Positions 7,014 to 15,603 are shown, counted from the first letter of the stretch. The stretch is 64,000 bases of DNA from JBDHHQ01 sp039586035 (GCA_039586035.1 JBDHLD010000009.1:1-64000); one strand, 5' to 3'. Program-made: numbers and translations. The notes: a model not told the origin generated them from the sequence alone.

Positions 7014-9074
7014 CTAGGGAACGTCGCCGGTGTCTGGGCGATAGGGCAATCCGCTCATCGTCTCTCCGCCGGGGTTACCCGCGGTCGTGTGGCACTGCAG
7101 GTAGCAGCGCCGTTCCTTGGTGGACGTGTCGAACCACCACTCGGGCTTCGGGCGTCCGCCGATCCCTCGCAGGTTGGGGTGGAAGTTCACCAAGCGCGTG
7201 GGGACGAAGTCGGGAGGCGTGTCATAGACCACGCCGTCGATGTTGTATTGTGTGTTCGGAGCCTGGACGTTCGAGTGGATGTTGTAGTGGCAGCTCCCGC
7301 AAATCGGACGGCTCCGGTCGGCACGATCGTCGAGGTGCACCCAGTGCAGGTTGTCCCTGCCGTCGATGTCGTCGTAGAAGTTCGTCCGGGCGCCTTCGTC
7401 CGTCCTGCGCGACATGAGCCGATTCTCGCTGTGGCACCCGAAGCAGAGGGCGAAGTTGTTGGCGTTCCAGTTGTTGGGCCCGGGCAGACTGTTGTCCAGG
7501 GCAGCCCTGAGGATGCTCTGATTCGAGGAGCCGTGGGGGCCCACCGGGTTGCCGGGATTGGACCCCGAGGGGGGGACACGGCCGGTGGTGCCCGAGTAGG
7601 CATCGCTGTTGTGGCAGTCCGTACACTTGATGACCGAGCTCACCGTCAGCCCAGCCCCTGTGAGCTGGGCGTTCAGGTTGTTCGAAGTGTTGCGGCCCGG
7701 GCCGGCCACCGGATGAAACGCGCTGTTGGTGGTCTGGAACTGGGTCCTCTTGTTCCCGGGGATGGCGCCGCTGGCCAGGGGCTGGGTTCCGATCACCTGG
7801 TCGTATGTGTCGCCGTGGCATCGCAGGCACACTGGGTATTGCCGGGACGAGGGCTGCCCGTCGATGGGCGCCGGGTCGTTGATGACGTTCGCGATCTCGC
7901 CGCCGCCGATGCCCATTCCCCGCATCCCCTCGGTGCGGTTGGTCGCCGTGACCCGGTGGGGATTGTGGCAGTCCACGCACTCGACGTGGGAGACATCCGT
8001 GAAGGACGCGTCTTCCGCTGCGGAGCCCGGGCTCAACAGCACGTTCTCGGGTAGCCCCGCCGGTGGCCGGGTGATGAACACGGGTCGATGTCCACCGGGG
8101 CTCAGCGTTATGGGGTGGCGGCTCGCCTTCGAGAACTCGCCCTCGATGTCCTGTGCGATCCCACCGGCCGCCGCCGATTGGTGGCACTGGAAGCACGTTT
8201 GCTCGATGGCCGATTGGCCGCCGGACACGCCTGCCCGAAGGAGTCGCTCGGCTCCCGAGTCGGTGTGGGGAGCGTGGCAGGATATGCAAGAGTGATCCTG
8301 GACACGGTCCGAAGATTGGCCGGCCGGCCAGAATTCCGTCGAGGACTCGTGGGTCGATCCGGACCACCCGGGCTTCTCGTGGCAGGTGAGGCACAGGTTG
8401 TCCACCCGCCCCATGGCGTCCTTGCGAAGAAACTTCGGCAGCTGGGCGGCATGGGGGTCATGACAGCTCGTGCACTGCAGGTAACCCGATCCCTTGAGCT
8501 GAACCGGACCCGTCAGCGTGCTCGGACTCCTGAGCTCACCGTCCGCGTTGGCCAGGCCCTGGTCGTAGACGAACGAAACCGGGTGGTCGTTGAGCAGGTT
8601 GTTGCTGATGAGGGTAGCCCCCGACGGCATGGTCCCGTCGGGGTTCGTGCCCGACAGCTCGATGGTGCCCGGACCTCCGCCCGCATTGAGCACCTGACCC
8701 AGCGCGATCGTGCCGTCGTGACACGACAGACACAGCTTGGACTCACCGTTGGGCTGACCGACGTTGGCCTGGACCGAGGGCCCGTCGTACGGCACGTACG
8801 CCGCTCCGGAGAGGTTGCGGTTCCAGAGCGGCGTCGTTTCCGTGCTGGCTGCGTGGGGCGTGTGGCAGAAGATGCAGACCTCCTGCTCCGAGGTCGCCGT
8901 GATGGCCCCGGGGCCGCTCACGGAAAGGTTATGGAGGGTGTTGGCCACGTCCTGCTGGGCCTGGACCGGTGCCGCCAGGGCAACCAGGACCAGGCCGAGC
9001 CCCGAGGCCCGCGAACCAGACCACCGGCTCCGGCCCGCTTCCTCATGGCCAGACGTGCCCCCTCGCCAGCTCAT
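7014..9074 (-). CDS. dodecahaem cytochrome c, doubled-CxxCH type
   Basis: Secreted cytochrome of 686 residues with a signal peptide near residues 20-40 (LGLVLVALAAPVQAQ). Eleven CxxCH sites (CIFCH, CLSCH, CTSCH, CLTCH, CISCH, CFQCH, CVDCH, CLRCH, CTDCH, CFGCH, CGSCH) and one CYLQCH (CxxxCH) are visible. Its first third repeats the architecture of the tetrahaem protein at 13305-14003: HNLS, C-x2-CHTPH, PLWNR, CLSCHDGTI, NDHPVSF, C-x-SCHDPH, LC-x-TCH. The tetrahaem unit therefore appears extended here by eight more haems. Histidines after many motifs (CHTPH, CHDPH, CHAPH, CHNPH) suggest bis-His ligation. It is translationally coupled to the NHL lipoprotein upstream (ATGA overlap). A periplasmic or extracellular wire role is inferred. 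Confidence 0.88.
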   Translation of the reverse strand: MSWRGGTSGHEEAGRSRWSGSRASGLGLVLVALAAPVQAQQDVANTLHNLSVSGPGAITATSEQEVCIFCHTPHAASTETTPLWNRNLSGAAYVPYDGPSVQANVGQPNGESKLCLSCHDGTIALGQVLNAGGGPGTIELSGTNPDGTMPSGATLISNNLLNDHPVSFVYDQGLANADGELRSPSTLTGPVQLKGSGYLQCTSCHDPHAAQLPKFLRKDAMGRVDNLCLTCHEKPGWSGSTHESSTEFWPAGQSSDRVQDHSCISCHAPHTDSGAERLLRAGVSGGQSAIEQTCFQCHQSAAAGGIAQDIEGEFSKASRHPITLSPGGHRPVFITRPPAGLPENVLLSPGSAAEDASFTDVSHVECVDCHNPHRVTATNRTEGMRGMGIGGGEIANVINDPAPIDGQPSSRQYPVCLRCHGDTYDQVIGTQPLASGAIPGNKRTQFQTTNSAFHPVAGPGRNTSNNLNAQLTGAGLTVSSVIKCTDCHNSDAYSGTTGRVPPSGSNPGNPVGPHGSSNQSILRAALDNSLPGPNNWNANNFALCFGCHSENRLMSRRTDEGARTNFYDDIDGRDNLHWVHLDDRADRSRPICGSCHYNIHSNVQAPNTQYNIDGVVYDTPPDFVPTRLVNFHPNLRGIGGRPKPEWWFDTSTKERRCYLQCHTTAGNPGGETMSGLPYRPDTGDVP

Positions 9075-10156
9075 CCGTCCTCGGCCAGGTACTGGAAGAC
9101 CTGGATTCGGCCGTTGAATGAGTCGGAGACGTACACCCGATCATTCGCGTCGACGAAGAGCCCCGTCGCGAGCCAGAACTGGCCCGGGCCACGGCCAGGG
9201 CTACCGAAGGTGAGGAGAAGCCGACCCCGGTCGTCGAAGATGTTGACGGCATCGAACAGCCCCTCGACCACGTACACGTGTCCGTCGGAGTCCACCCCCA
9301 GGCCTTTGGGCCTCGCCAGCTGGCCCTGGTGGTCTCCCACCTGGCCGAAGGCTCGTAGGAACGTTCCGTCGGGGCGGAAGGCCTGTATGCGGAAGTTCAT
9401 CGAGTCGGTGACGTACACCGTGCCGTCGGACGCGACGGTGACGTTGGTCGGGTAGTTGAACCGGCCCTCCTCGGTGCCACGGCCGCCGATCTCCCGGACC
9501 GGGGTGCCGAGGCTGTCGAAGGCCGTCAGTGCGTGACGTTGGACGTCGACGACGTACAGGAGTCCGTTCGAGGGATGGACGGCCAGGCCGGCCGGTCGCA
9601 CCAGGGGACCGTCGATGCGGAGCGTCTCCCGACCGTCCGCGTCCATGGCGATCACCACGCCACGCTCGGAGTCGGATACGTAGATCAGCCCGTCCGCGCC
9701 CACTGCCACGCCCACGGGCGCCTGGAAGTCGCCTCGATCCGTACCGCGGTGCAGTCGGTAGCCGTTGTCCATCGGGTCGAACACGTGGATGGCCTGCGAA
9801 GCCTGGTCCGCCACGTAGATCCGCTGACCGCTGTCCACCGCGATGCCGTAGGGCTGACGAACACGGTTCTCCTCGGCTCGACCTACGAAGATCTGTGCCA
9901 CCCGTCCCAGGAACGACGGTCCGGCGTCGATGTCCCCCGGTGTCGACAAGGCCCGGAGGAACTCGACCCGCGGCGTCTCGGGCGGCAAGGGCCAGACGAG
10001 GTTCAACGTCGAGTCGGCCGGCAGATCCATGCGCACCGGCGTACGGCCCGCGCACGCGGCGGCTCCATAGAGGGCGACCACGAAGGCGAGCGCCAACCCC
10101 CCGAGGGGAGCCGGTCTGCCGGTCGCGTGGGTCGGAGAGCGCATGCGTGTTTCCAT
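9071..10156 (-). CDS. NHL-repeat six-bladed beta-propeller lipoprotein
   Basis: Protein of 361 residues: basic N-terminus, hydrophobic segment and a lipobox-like end (YGAAAC, about residue 35), then six NHL blades. Blade signatures recur as P-x-G-(I/V)-A-V-D...(I/V)Y-V-(A/S)-D-(S/Q), for example near residues 101-120, 146-163, 188-206, 236-254, 283-301 and 330-350. Such propellers bind partners rather than catalyse and are often encoded among multihaem cytochromes; here the stop overlaps the dodecahaem start (ATGA). A scaffold or cell-surface adaptor for the cytochromes is the best inference. It is clearly paralogous to the propeller at 14135-15373. Confidence 0.83.
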   Translation of the reverse strand: METRMRSPTHATGRPAPLGGLALAFVVALYGAAACAGRTPVRMDLPADSTLNLVWPLPPETPRVEFLRALSTPGDIDAGPSFLGRVAQIFVGRAEENRVRQPYGIAVDSGQRIYVADQASQAIHVFDPMDNGYRLHRGTDRGDFQAPVGVAVGADGLIYVSDSERGVVIAMDADGRETLRIDGPLVRPAGLAVHPSNGLLYVVDVQRHALTAFDSLGTPVREIGGRGTEEGRFNYPTNVTVASDGTVYVTDSMNFRIQAFRPDGTFLRAFGQVGDHQGQLARPKGLGVDSDGHVYVVEGLFDAVNIFDDRGRLLLTFGSPGRGPGQFWLATGLFVDANDRVYVSDSFNGRIQVFQYLAEDG

Positions 10157-10200
10157 GGATCAACGAATGTACGGCCTAGCCCGCGGTACGGGGACCGGGG

Positions 10201-12243
10201 TCAGAATCGACGCACGAGCCTGACCTGAAGGCCGTGCACGCGGAAGGGGCTCGGTTCCGTCTTGATGTTGAACTGGTAGCGAATCCAGGCTTCCGTGGCG
10301 CCGACCTGGAAGCTCAGATTCATGTCTCCGCCCACCGATCGGTCCTTGAGCCCGTCGCTCAGATCCAGCTCCCACGCCTGGAGTCGTCCGACGAGACGCG
10401 TGAGTCTGAAGATCCGCCAGTTCAGGGAGGTGTACGCCGAGCGAGAGCTCACCCATCCCCCCATGTCTCGGGTTCCTCTGGCTGCAGCTCCGAGCAGCAG
10501 CCGTAGGCTCGGACCGGTGGGCAGGGCCAGCGAGGTCTCTCCCTCGAACGATTCGAAGTCGATCGCTGACGACTCTCGGCTCCTCCGACTCAGCTCCAAC
10601 TCCCAGACGCCGAGGGGCGTCGGGACGTTGGCAGAAAGGGCCGTGTACATCTCGTCCATGGTCCCGAGGACGGCGGCGGCGCTTCCGTCGTCGATTCTGC
10701 TTCCGAAGCCCCGGTCACGACTGCGCCGCAGGCTCTGGGCGTGGGTCACGGAGACGCGCCAGAACGCGAGAGTCGCGGTGCCGCGCCCGATGTAGAGGTC
10801 GCCCTCCGGAAGGTCCACGGGAGTGAAGACGTAGCTGACCAGCAGCGTCTCGCCCACCTCGATCCGGCTCTCGAGCGGGATCAGGACCTCGACGCGTCGA
10901 TCCACCTCCACAAGGACGTAGTCCACGCCACTGATGTATTCGAGGAGCTCGTCGGCGCTGCGGATGACCACGCTAGCTGAATCCGCTCCAGCTTGTTCGA
11001 GGGTGAAGCTCCTCGTTTCCGGTACGATGTGTTCCTCGTTCAGGACCGGGATCGAGGCACCGTCGACACGCTCGAGGTCACGGCGCTCGAAGCCGAACAT
11101 CCCGCCGACCGAGAGCCGCGCTCCCAACGGCAGGACGATCGATGTGTTGATCTCCGGCGAGAGGCTCAGAACGCTCTCCCGAGTACCGTTGTACCTCGTC
11201 TTCCGAGAGCTCCCGCGCACGCCCAGAGTCAGCCAGCTGGAGACTCGCGAGTTGAAGCGTCCGCCGAGCGACTGCTCCGACGACGTGCCCTGAGCCGTGG
11301 CCGTGCCGAACCTCCGGATGTAGAGGTCCGTAGCGGTACCAACGGTGTGCTGGACATGTAGGTTCTCCTGCCAGGCCTGCCGCATGTACATCGCGGTGCC
11401 TCGGCGATCGGACCGGTCCAGAAGGGTCTGCAGGCGACTGCCTTTTCCCCAACGAAACTGGTGCCGGAGCGTGCCCCGATCCAGCAAGAAATCCCGGTTG
11501 CCGATGCGATCGTCGAACCACATGCGCTCGAGATTCACCTCGAGCTTGGAATTCTGGGCCGAGAATCGCAGGGTCTTCGTATTGTCCGACCAGGCCACAG
11601 GTGTGTTGGTGGTTCCCGAGAACCAGGTGTTCTCGGTGGACCGGCTCGCGTAACCGAGCTTCAGCGGCAGGTACGGCACCGCGAAATTGGCCAGCGCGGT
11701 GAAGTTCCCGACCGAGAAGTCGCCCCTGGATCCGAACGCGCCGGCCGACGATCCGCTGGCCTGGCTGGTGGAGAGCGTCACGGCTACCGGTGCGGTGGAG
11801 AGCAATCGGAGGCTCGCGTCCCAACCGAGCTGCTGACTGCGCAGCGGCTGGTCGACGCCTTCGGAGAACTGCTGCGTGAGGACCGGGCGCAGCGAGAAGT
11901 CGTAGCCGAAGATCCTGGGGTCCAGGAAGTAGCCGCGGAAGGGGAGCGCGACCCACTGTCTGAAGTCCGCGTCGCGGCGCCAGCTTCCGCCGTCCCGCTT
12001 CCAGGTTGTGAGCGACGAGACGCCGAGCTCGGTCTGCTCTCGCACACGGCTCAGCGTTTGGGCCTCCGCCGTCGAGGGCACGAGGGAAAGGAGGAGCCCG
12101 GCGGCAAGCGCCACAACACAACCTGCGGCGACGCAGGGCTCCCGCTGACGGCGAGTGCCACATCCATGTCGTTGGGCGTGGAGGCTGTGGGCGGCGGCCT
12201 CAGCGATCCGGGTTGGCGGCGGCTGGAGGCGTTGGCGCCACAT
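10201..12243 (-). CDS. large outer-membrane beta-barrel next to hexahaem cytochrome
   Basis: Predicted outer-membrane barrel of about 680 residues. The signal-like stretch VVALAAGLLLSLVPSTAEAQ is followed by long runs of amphipathic strands rich in Tyr, Trp, Arg, Ser and Thr, ending in a terminal strand LQVRLVRRF (C-terminal Phe, a BamA-recognition feature). The start is uncertain: ATG at 12241-12243 overlaps the upstream cytochrome gene by 44 bases; another in-frame ATG lies at 12292. No haem motifs. The position directly after a hexahaem gene, in an operon of cytochromes and propellers, fits the porin of a porin-cytochrome conduit. Around residues 260-330 the sequence resembles neither a TonB receptor plug nor an LPS-assembly barrel. 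Confidence 0.68.
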   Translation of the reverse strand: MWRQRLQPPPTRIAEAAAHSLHAQRHGCGTRRQREPCVAAGCVVALAAGLLLSLVPSTAEAQTLSRVREQTELGVSSLTTWKRDGGSWRRDADFRQWVALPFRGYFLDPRIFGYDFSLRPVLTQQFSEGVDQPLRSQQLGWDASLRLLSTAPVAVTLSTSQASGSSAGAFGSRGDFSVGNFTALANFAVPYLPLKLGYASRSTENTWFSGTTNTPVAWSDNTKTLRFSAQNSKLEVNLERMWFDDRIGNRDFLLDRGTLRHQFRWGKGSRLQTLLDRSDRRGTAMYMRQAWQENLHVQHTVGTATDLYIRRFGTATAQGTSSEQSLGGRFNSRVSSWLTLGVRGSSRKTRYNGTRESVLSLSPEINTSIVLPLGARLSVGGMFGFERRDLERVDGASIPVLNEEHIVPETRSFTLEQAGADSASVVIRSADELLEYISGVDYVLVEVDRRVEVLIPLESRIEVGETLLVSYVFTPVDLPEGDLYIGRGTATLAFWRVSVTHAQSLRRSRDRGFGSRIDDGSAAAVLGTMDEMYTALSANVPTPLGVWELELSRRSRESSAIDFESFEGETSLALPTGPSLRLLLGAAARGTRDMGGWVSSRSAYTSLNWRIFRLTRLVGRLQAWELDLSDGLKDRSVGGDMNLSFQVGATEAWIRYQFNIKTEPSPFRVHGLQVRLVRRF

Positions 12244-13276
12244 GGCATCGCTCGCACTCGCCGAAGCCTGAAGCGAACGCCGTTTGCCCGTCATGACACA
12301 CCCCGCACGCTTGCCCCGCCCCGATGTCCGCCATGGTGATGCGGTTGGCCCCCTGCCGTGGCTCGAAGATCTGCATGTGGCAGGTCTTGCATCGGTACCG
12401 GATGCGGTGTACCCAGTGCGGGAACTGGGCGGGTGGGAGGCTCGCGGTAACGAAGCTGCGGGTGTTGGCCGGCGCCTCGGGCTGGGCCGCGGCCGTGTCC
12501 GGAGCCGCCGTCGAGTCCACGGCCGTCGACGCGTCTGTCGGAGTCGGCGCGCCGGTCGGCGTTCCCGGGGCGCTCTCGGGCGCTTCCGCGGCCGCCCCGG
12601 AGGACCTGTCCACCCGAGCGAGGGTGATGGTCCCGATCAGGTCCGGCTTCGCTCGACCCGCCGGCATGGGCGGCAGCTTGGTGTGACACCGTTCGCAGCC
12701 GGTCATGACGGGAAACGCGACCTTCCCGTGGCACTCGCCGCAGTACTTGCCCTGGAAGACGTCGCCCATGGTGATGGCGGTGCCCCGCACGGGGAAGATC
12801 CGGGGGTGGCACTGGGCGCAATCCACCCATTCCGTGTGTGCGGAGTGGGGGAAGAACGCATTCAAGGTCGTGTCGGGACCCGGAAGATAGAAGTCGAACC
12901 CGAAGCGGAACGCGCCCTCCGGGGGCGGAGCGTCCTGCCCGGGGGGACCATGCCTCGGGTCGATGACGCCCTGCCTCAGGGCCTCCATCCAGTCGACGTT
13001 GCCGGCATGGTCCTTGGGCAGAAGCGCCTTGACGGTGTCGGGGTCCAGCAACTGCTCGATCTCGGGCCGCACCGTGTCCGGGGCCGCCTGTCCCTGCTGT
13101 TGGGCAAGGAGTCGGAGCAGGGCCGAATCGAGCGCCACGGTCTGGGCGGTGTCGACGGGCTCGGGCGGCACGTCCAGCACCACGGACGCCAGGCGGCGGC
13201 TGCACCCGACTGCTGTGATGCAGACCGCCGCCCATAACAGCATCTCTCCTTTCGATCGTCTCTTGGCGTCTATCAC
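12200..13276 (-). CDS. hexahaem cytochrome c (c7-like motifs), lipoprotein
   Basis: Protein of 358 residues, GTG start at 13274-13276 (alternative ATG at 13243). A basic start and hydrophobic segment end in ITAVGC, a plausible lipobox. Six CxxCH sites form two clusters: CAQCH, CGECH, CERCH near residues 150-200, and CKTCH, CGVCH, CERCH near 295-345. Both clusters share the phrase (I/M)TM(G/A)D(V/I) with flanking HSAHTEW / HWVHRIRY histidines, so the protein is a duplicated trihaem module like cytochrome c7 relatives. They are joined by an Ala/Pro/Thr-rich low-complexity linker of roughly 60 residues. It overlaps the start of the barrel gene, making it the likely haem wire for that barrel. Confidence 0.87.
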   Translation of the reverse strand: MIDAKRRSKGEMLLWAAVCITAVGCSRRLASVVLDVPPEPVDTAQTVALDSALLRLLAQQQGQAAPDTVRPEIEQLLDPDTVKALLPKDHAGNVDWMEALRQGVIDPRHGPPGQDAPPPEGAFRFGFDFYLPGPDTTLNAFFPHSAHTEWVDCAQCHPRIFPVRGTAITMGDVFQGKYCGECHGKVAFPVMTGCERCHTKLPPMPAGRAKPDLIGTITLARVDRSSGAAAEAPESAPGTPTGAPTPTDASTAVDSTAAPDTAAAQPEAPANTRSFVTASLPPAQFPHWVHRIRYRCKTCHMQIFEPRQGANRITMADIGAGQACGVCHDGQTAFASGFGECERCHVAPTPPAAANPDR

Positions 13277-13304
13277 ACGGCCAGTTCGCGAGTCCCTCGC
13301 GCTC

Positions 13305-14003
13305 CTATTTGATGTGACAGGTCTTGCAGAGCGCGCTGGCTGCGTTGTTGATGCGGAGGAAGGGCTGGAAGGCCGCCCGTCCCTCGTGCGGATTGTGGCA
13401 GCTGGCGCACTGGACCTTGTTCCCGGGGCTCGTGTTGTCCGTGAAGAGCTTGAGCCCTGCCGAGAGTATCGACGCCTCGGTGTTGAACGCCGGGTCCTGA
13501 GCTGGATCGTAGACCACCGAAATGGGATGGTCGTTTCTCAGATCCGTATCGAGGAAGGCGAAGGAACCGGTCGGCATCGTGTTCGTCCCCGGAGTCGTTC
13601 CGGGGACCGTTCCCCCGAAGGTATTCGGCGGGTTCGTGATCACGTCAAGGCCGATGGTGCCGTCGTGGCACGACAGGCACGCCAGCGAGATCCCGGTGGG
13701 CTGACCGTCGATGGTCATGTCGATCGTCGAGCTCGAGTACATCTGGTACGTGGCGCTCGCGAACGCCCTGTTCCAGAGTGGCGCGTCCACCTCTCCGCCG
13801 TGAGGCGTGTGGCAGTACACGCAGATCTCGCCGTAGTCCACCAGGGTTGCACCGGTGGGCGGTCCGCCCCCGCTGCTGGTTGAAAGGTTGTGTTTGGTGA
13901 TCGCGACGTCGTCATTCTGCGCGAACACCGCGGTCGGCGTGGCCAGCAGCGCTCCTGTGGTGATGAGGGCCACCACCAGCCACGCTGCCTTCAGGGGTTT
14001 CAT
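13305..14003 (-). CDS. tetrahaem cytochrome c, OmcE-like filament candidate
   Basis: Secreted cytochrome of 232 residues. ATG at 14001-14003 has GGAGG six bases upstream; signal peptide cleavage is likely after TAVFA (residue 28). Haem sites are CVYCH (61-65), CLSCH (109-113), CASCH (199-203) and CKTCH (226-230). Outside the motifs there are exactly four histidines in the mature chain: H38 (KHNLS), H68 (TPH), H159 (NDHP) and H206 (NPH). That is one distal ligand per haem, so all four haems can be bis-His. The layout HNLS / CHTPH / PLWNR / CLSCHDGTIG / NDHPIS / CHNPH / LC-x-TCH is that of doubled-CxxCH tetrahaem proteins, which include the Geobacter nanowire subunit OmcE. Filament formation is inference. 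It lies between an NHL propeller and a hexahaem gene. Confidence 0.88.
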   Translation of the reverse strand: MKPLKAAWLVVALITTGALLATPTAVFAQNDDVAITKHNLSTSSGGGPPTGATLVDYGEICVYCHTPHGGEVDAPLWNRAFASATYQMYSSSTIDMTIDGQPTGISLACLSCHDGTIGLDVITNPPNTFGGTVPGTTPGTNTMPTGSFAFLDTDLRNDHPISVVYDPAQDPAFNTEASILSAGLKLFTDNTSPGNKVQCASCHNPHEGRAAFQPFLRINNAASALCKTCHIK

Positions 14004-14134
14004 GATTTCCTCCGCGTGAGTGTGAACGTCTACGCGATCCCAGGCTCTCAGACTGGCCGTCAAGCGTCCGACGGGCCGCCAGGCGGCGCAGCGTCGAGGG
14101 CCAAGCGAGCTCGGGCGCTTCGGTCCCATGTGGT

Positions 14135-15373
14135 TCATGGCACCGACTCCGACTCCGTGGCGCCGGTCTCGGTTTGCTCCGGCGATCCCAGGTACTGGAA
14201 GATCTGGATCCGGCTGTTGTAGCGGTCCGCCACGAAGATCCGGTCCTGTGTGTCGATATGGATGCCGGTGGGCAGCCAGAGCTGACCGGCACCGTTGCCG
14301 AACTCTCCGAACACCATCAGGAGCCGCCCCTCGGCGTCGAAGATCTGGACATTGTTGAAGGCGCCGTCGACCACGTAGACGTGGCCCTCGCTGTCGACTT
14401 CGATGCCCTTGGGCCGCGAGAACGCGCCGGGGGTATCGCCCATTCGGCCGAACATGCCGAGGAACTCGCCGTCCGCGTCGAAGATCTGCACCCGGAAGTT
14501 CATGGCGTCCGACACGAAGAGTCGCCCGTCGGGGGCCGTTGCCAGGAAGGCCGGATACCGGAATTCGCCCTCGGCCGCGCTGCGGTTCTCCCAGAGGTCG
14601 CTCGGCTCCACCGGCTCGTCAGCAGCGTGTCCCGGGGTCTGGGGCGAAGCCTCGCTTTGAGCAGGCACCGCGCCATCCTGTCCGTGATCTGGCATGCCGT
14701 GAGTCGTGGCGAGCTTCTGCGCCCCCTTGCTCGTCAGGTTGCCGTCGTCCCTGCCTAGCGTCCGGAGCAGCTCTCCCGACTCGCGATCGAAGATGAGCAC
14801 CTGGTGGCAGTACGCGTCGGCGACGTACACGCGGTGGCCGGAAGGCGACAGCGCGACGTCGACAGGGTTCAGGAGCACGTCCAGCCCGCCGTACGCCTGT
14901 ACGAAGTTTCCGTCCTCGTCCATGGCCACGACCCGCTTGCCGCTCGGATCGGCAATGAACACCGTGCCCTGGCCGTCACCGGTGATTCCCATCGGCTTGC
15001 CGACCGTAGCGGCGCCGTCGGGGTTCACGATTCGGGCTTCCTTCTCGTTGGGATCGAAGATCCAGAAGCCGCTCTGCAGGCCGTTGGTCACGAACATCCG
15101 GCCCTGGTCGTCGGTCCAGACGTCGTGAGGACGCTGCACGGCGAGCATCCTCTGTTTCGTGCCCACCAGGGCCCCGCTGATCTTGCTCAAGATGCCCACG
15201 TCCTTCCCGAGATCCTGCTCCGAGTAAAGGACTCCGTCGAGGCGGATCACCGGCTGATCGGGCGGAGGGGGCCATACGATCTCTTGCTCCGCCTGCTGCT
15301 GCGTCGCGGCCTGCTGCGGCGCGACCAGCACTAGAAGGGGCATCAGGGTCGGGACCAGCCAGATCGTCTTCAT
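14135..15373 (-). CDS. NHL-repeat beta-propeller protein, first gene of cytochrome run
   Basis: Secreted protein of 412 residues; signal peptide MKTIWLVPTLMPLLVLVAPQ. Six propeller blades carry the NHL signature (P-x-G/D-V...VFIADPSGKRVVAMD, VYVADAYCHQVLIFD, LFVSDAMNFRVQIFD, VYVVDGAFNNVQIFD, IFVADRYNSRIQIFQ). Between blades three and four there is an insertion of about 45 residues, His/Gln/Pro-rich and acidic (residues about 225-275), absent from the paralogue at 9071-10156. It heads the operon-like run and has the sigma-54 promoter about 80 bases upstream. A scaffold role around the secreted tetrahaem cytochrome encoded next is inferred; no enzyme motif is visible. Confidence 0.82.
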   Translation of the reverse strand: MKTIWLVPTLMPLLVLVAPQQAATQQQAEQEIVWPPPPDQPVIRLDGVLYSEQDLGKDVGILSKISGALVGTKQRMLAVQRPHDVWTDDQGRMFVTNGLQSGFWIFDPNEKEARIVNPDGAATVGKPMGITGDGQGTVFIADPSGKRVVAMDEDGNFVQAYGGLDVLLNPVDVALSPSGHRVYVADAYCHQVLIFDRESGELLRTLGRDDGNLTSKGAQKLATTHGMPDHGQDGAVPAQSEASPQTPGHAADEPVEPSDLWENRSAAEGEFRYPAFLATAPDGRLFVSDAMNFRVQIFDADGEFLGMFGRMGDTPGAFSRPKGIEVDSEGHVYVVDGAFNNVQIFDAEGRLLMVFGEFGNGAGQLWLPTGIHIDTQDRIFVADRYNSRIQIFQYLGSPEQTETGATESESVP

Positions 15374-15452
15374 CGCTCTTGTGGCTCGCTTTTCCCTCTA
15401 TCGACCGAGTAGCCGCCTGGTGGCGGCGCACTTCCGTTCGCCCCAAAGGACA

Positions 15453-15468
15453 AGCAGCCCGTGTGCCA
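15453..15468 (-). promoter_or_regulatory. sigma-54 (-24/-12) promoter of cytochrome operon
   Basis: Minus strand reads TGGCACACGGGCTGCT: a perfect TGGCAC -24 element and a CTGC -12 element with the invariant GG and GC exactly spaced (TGGCACR-N4-TTGCW). The predicted start is about 70 bases before the ATG at 15373. The TonB receptor promoter has the same TGGCACA-N4-CTGC layout. Confidence 0.65.
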
Positions 15469-15565
15469 CGGGCCGACGAGAGGCTCCAGAATAGTTAACT
15501 CTTTGTCTGGCTTGGGATTGCAGCGAGTCGTCGCAGGAGCGGAGGGTCAGCGGGAACGTCCGGGC

Positions 15566-15603
15566 CGGGACGGGCAGTTTCTCACTGTGTCACGGATGTC
15601 CCA
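15566..15603. promoter_or_regulatory. weak tandem activator sites upstream of cytochrome promoter
   Basis: CGGGAC-N7-TTCTCA (15566-15584) and TGTGTC-N6-GTCCCA (15586-15603) approximate the TGNGAC-N7-GTCNCA palindromes seen at 26245-26284 and 31761-31800. They begin 98 bp upstream of the -24 element. The match is partial, so the claim is tentative. Confidence 0.35.

Noticed and set aside
15509..15523. TGGCTTGGGATTGCA on the plus strand resembling sigma-54 elements
   Set aside because: Only three bases instead of four separate the elements, and no plus-strand gene follows.
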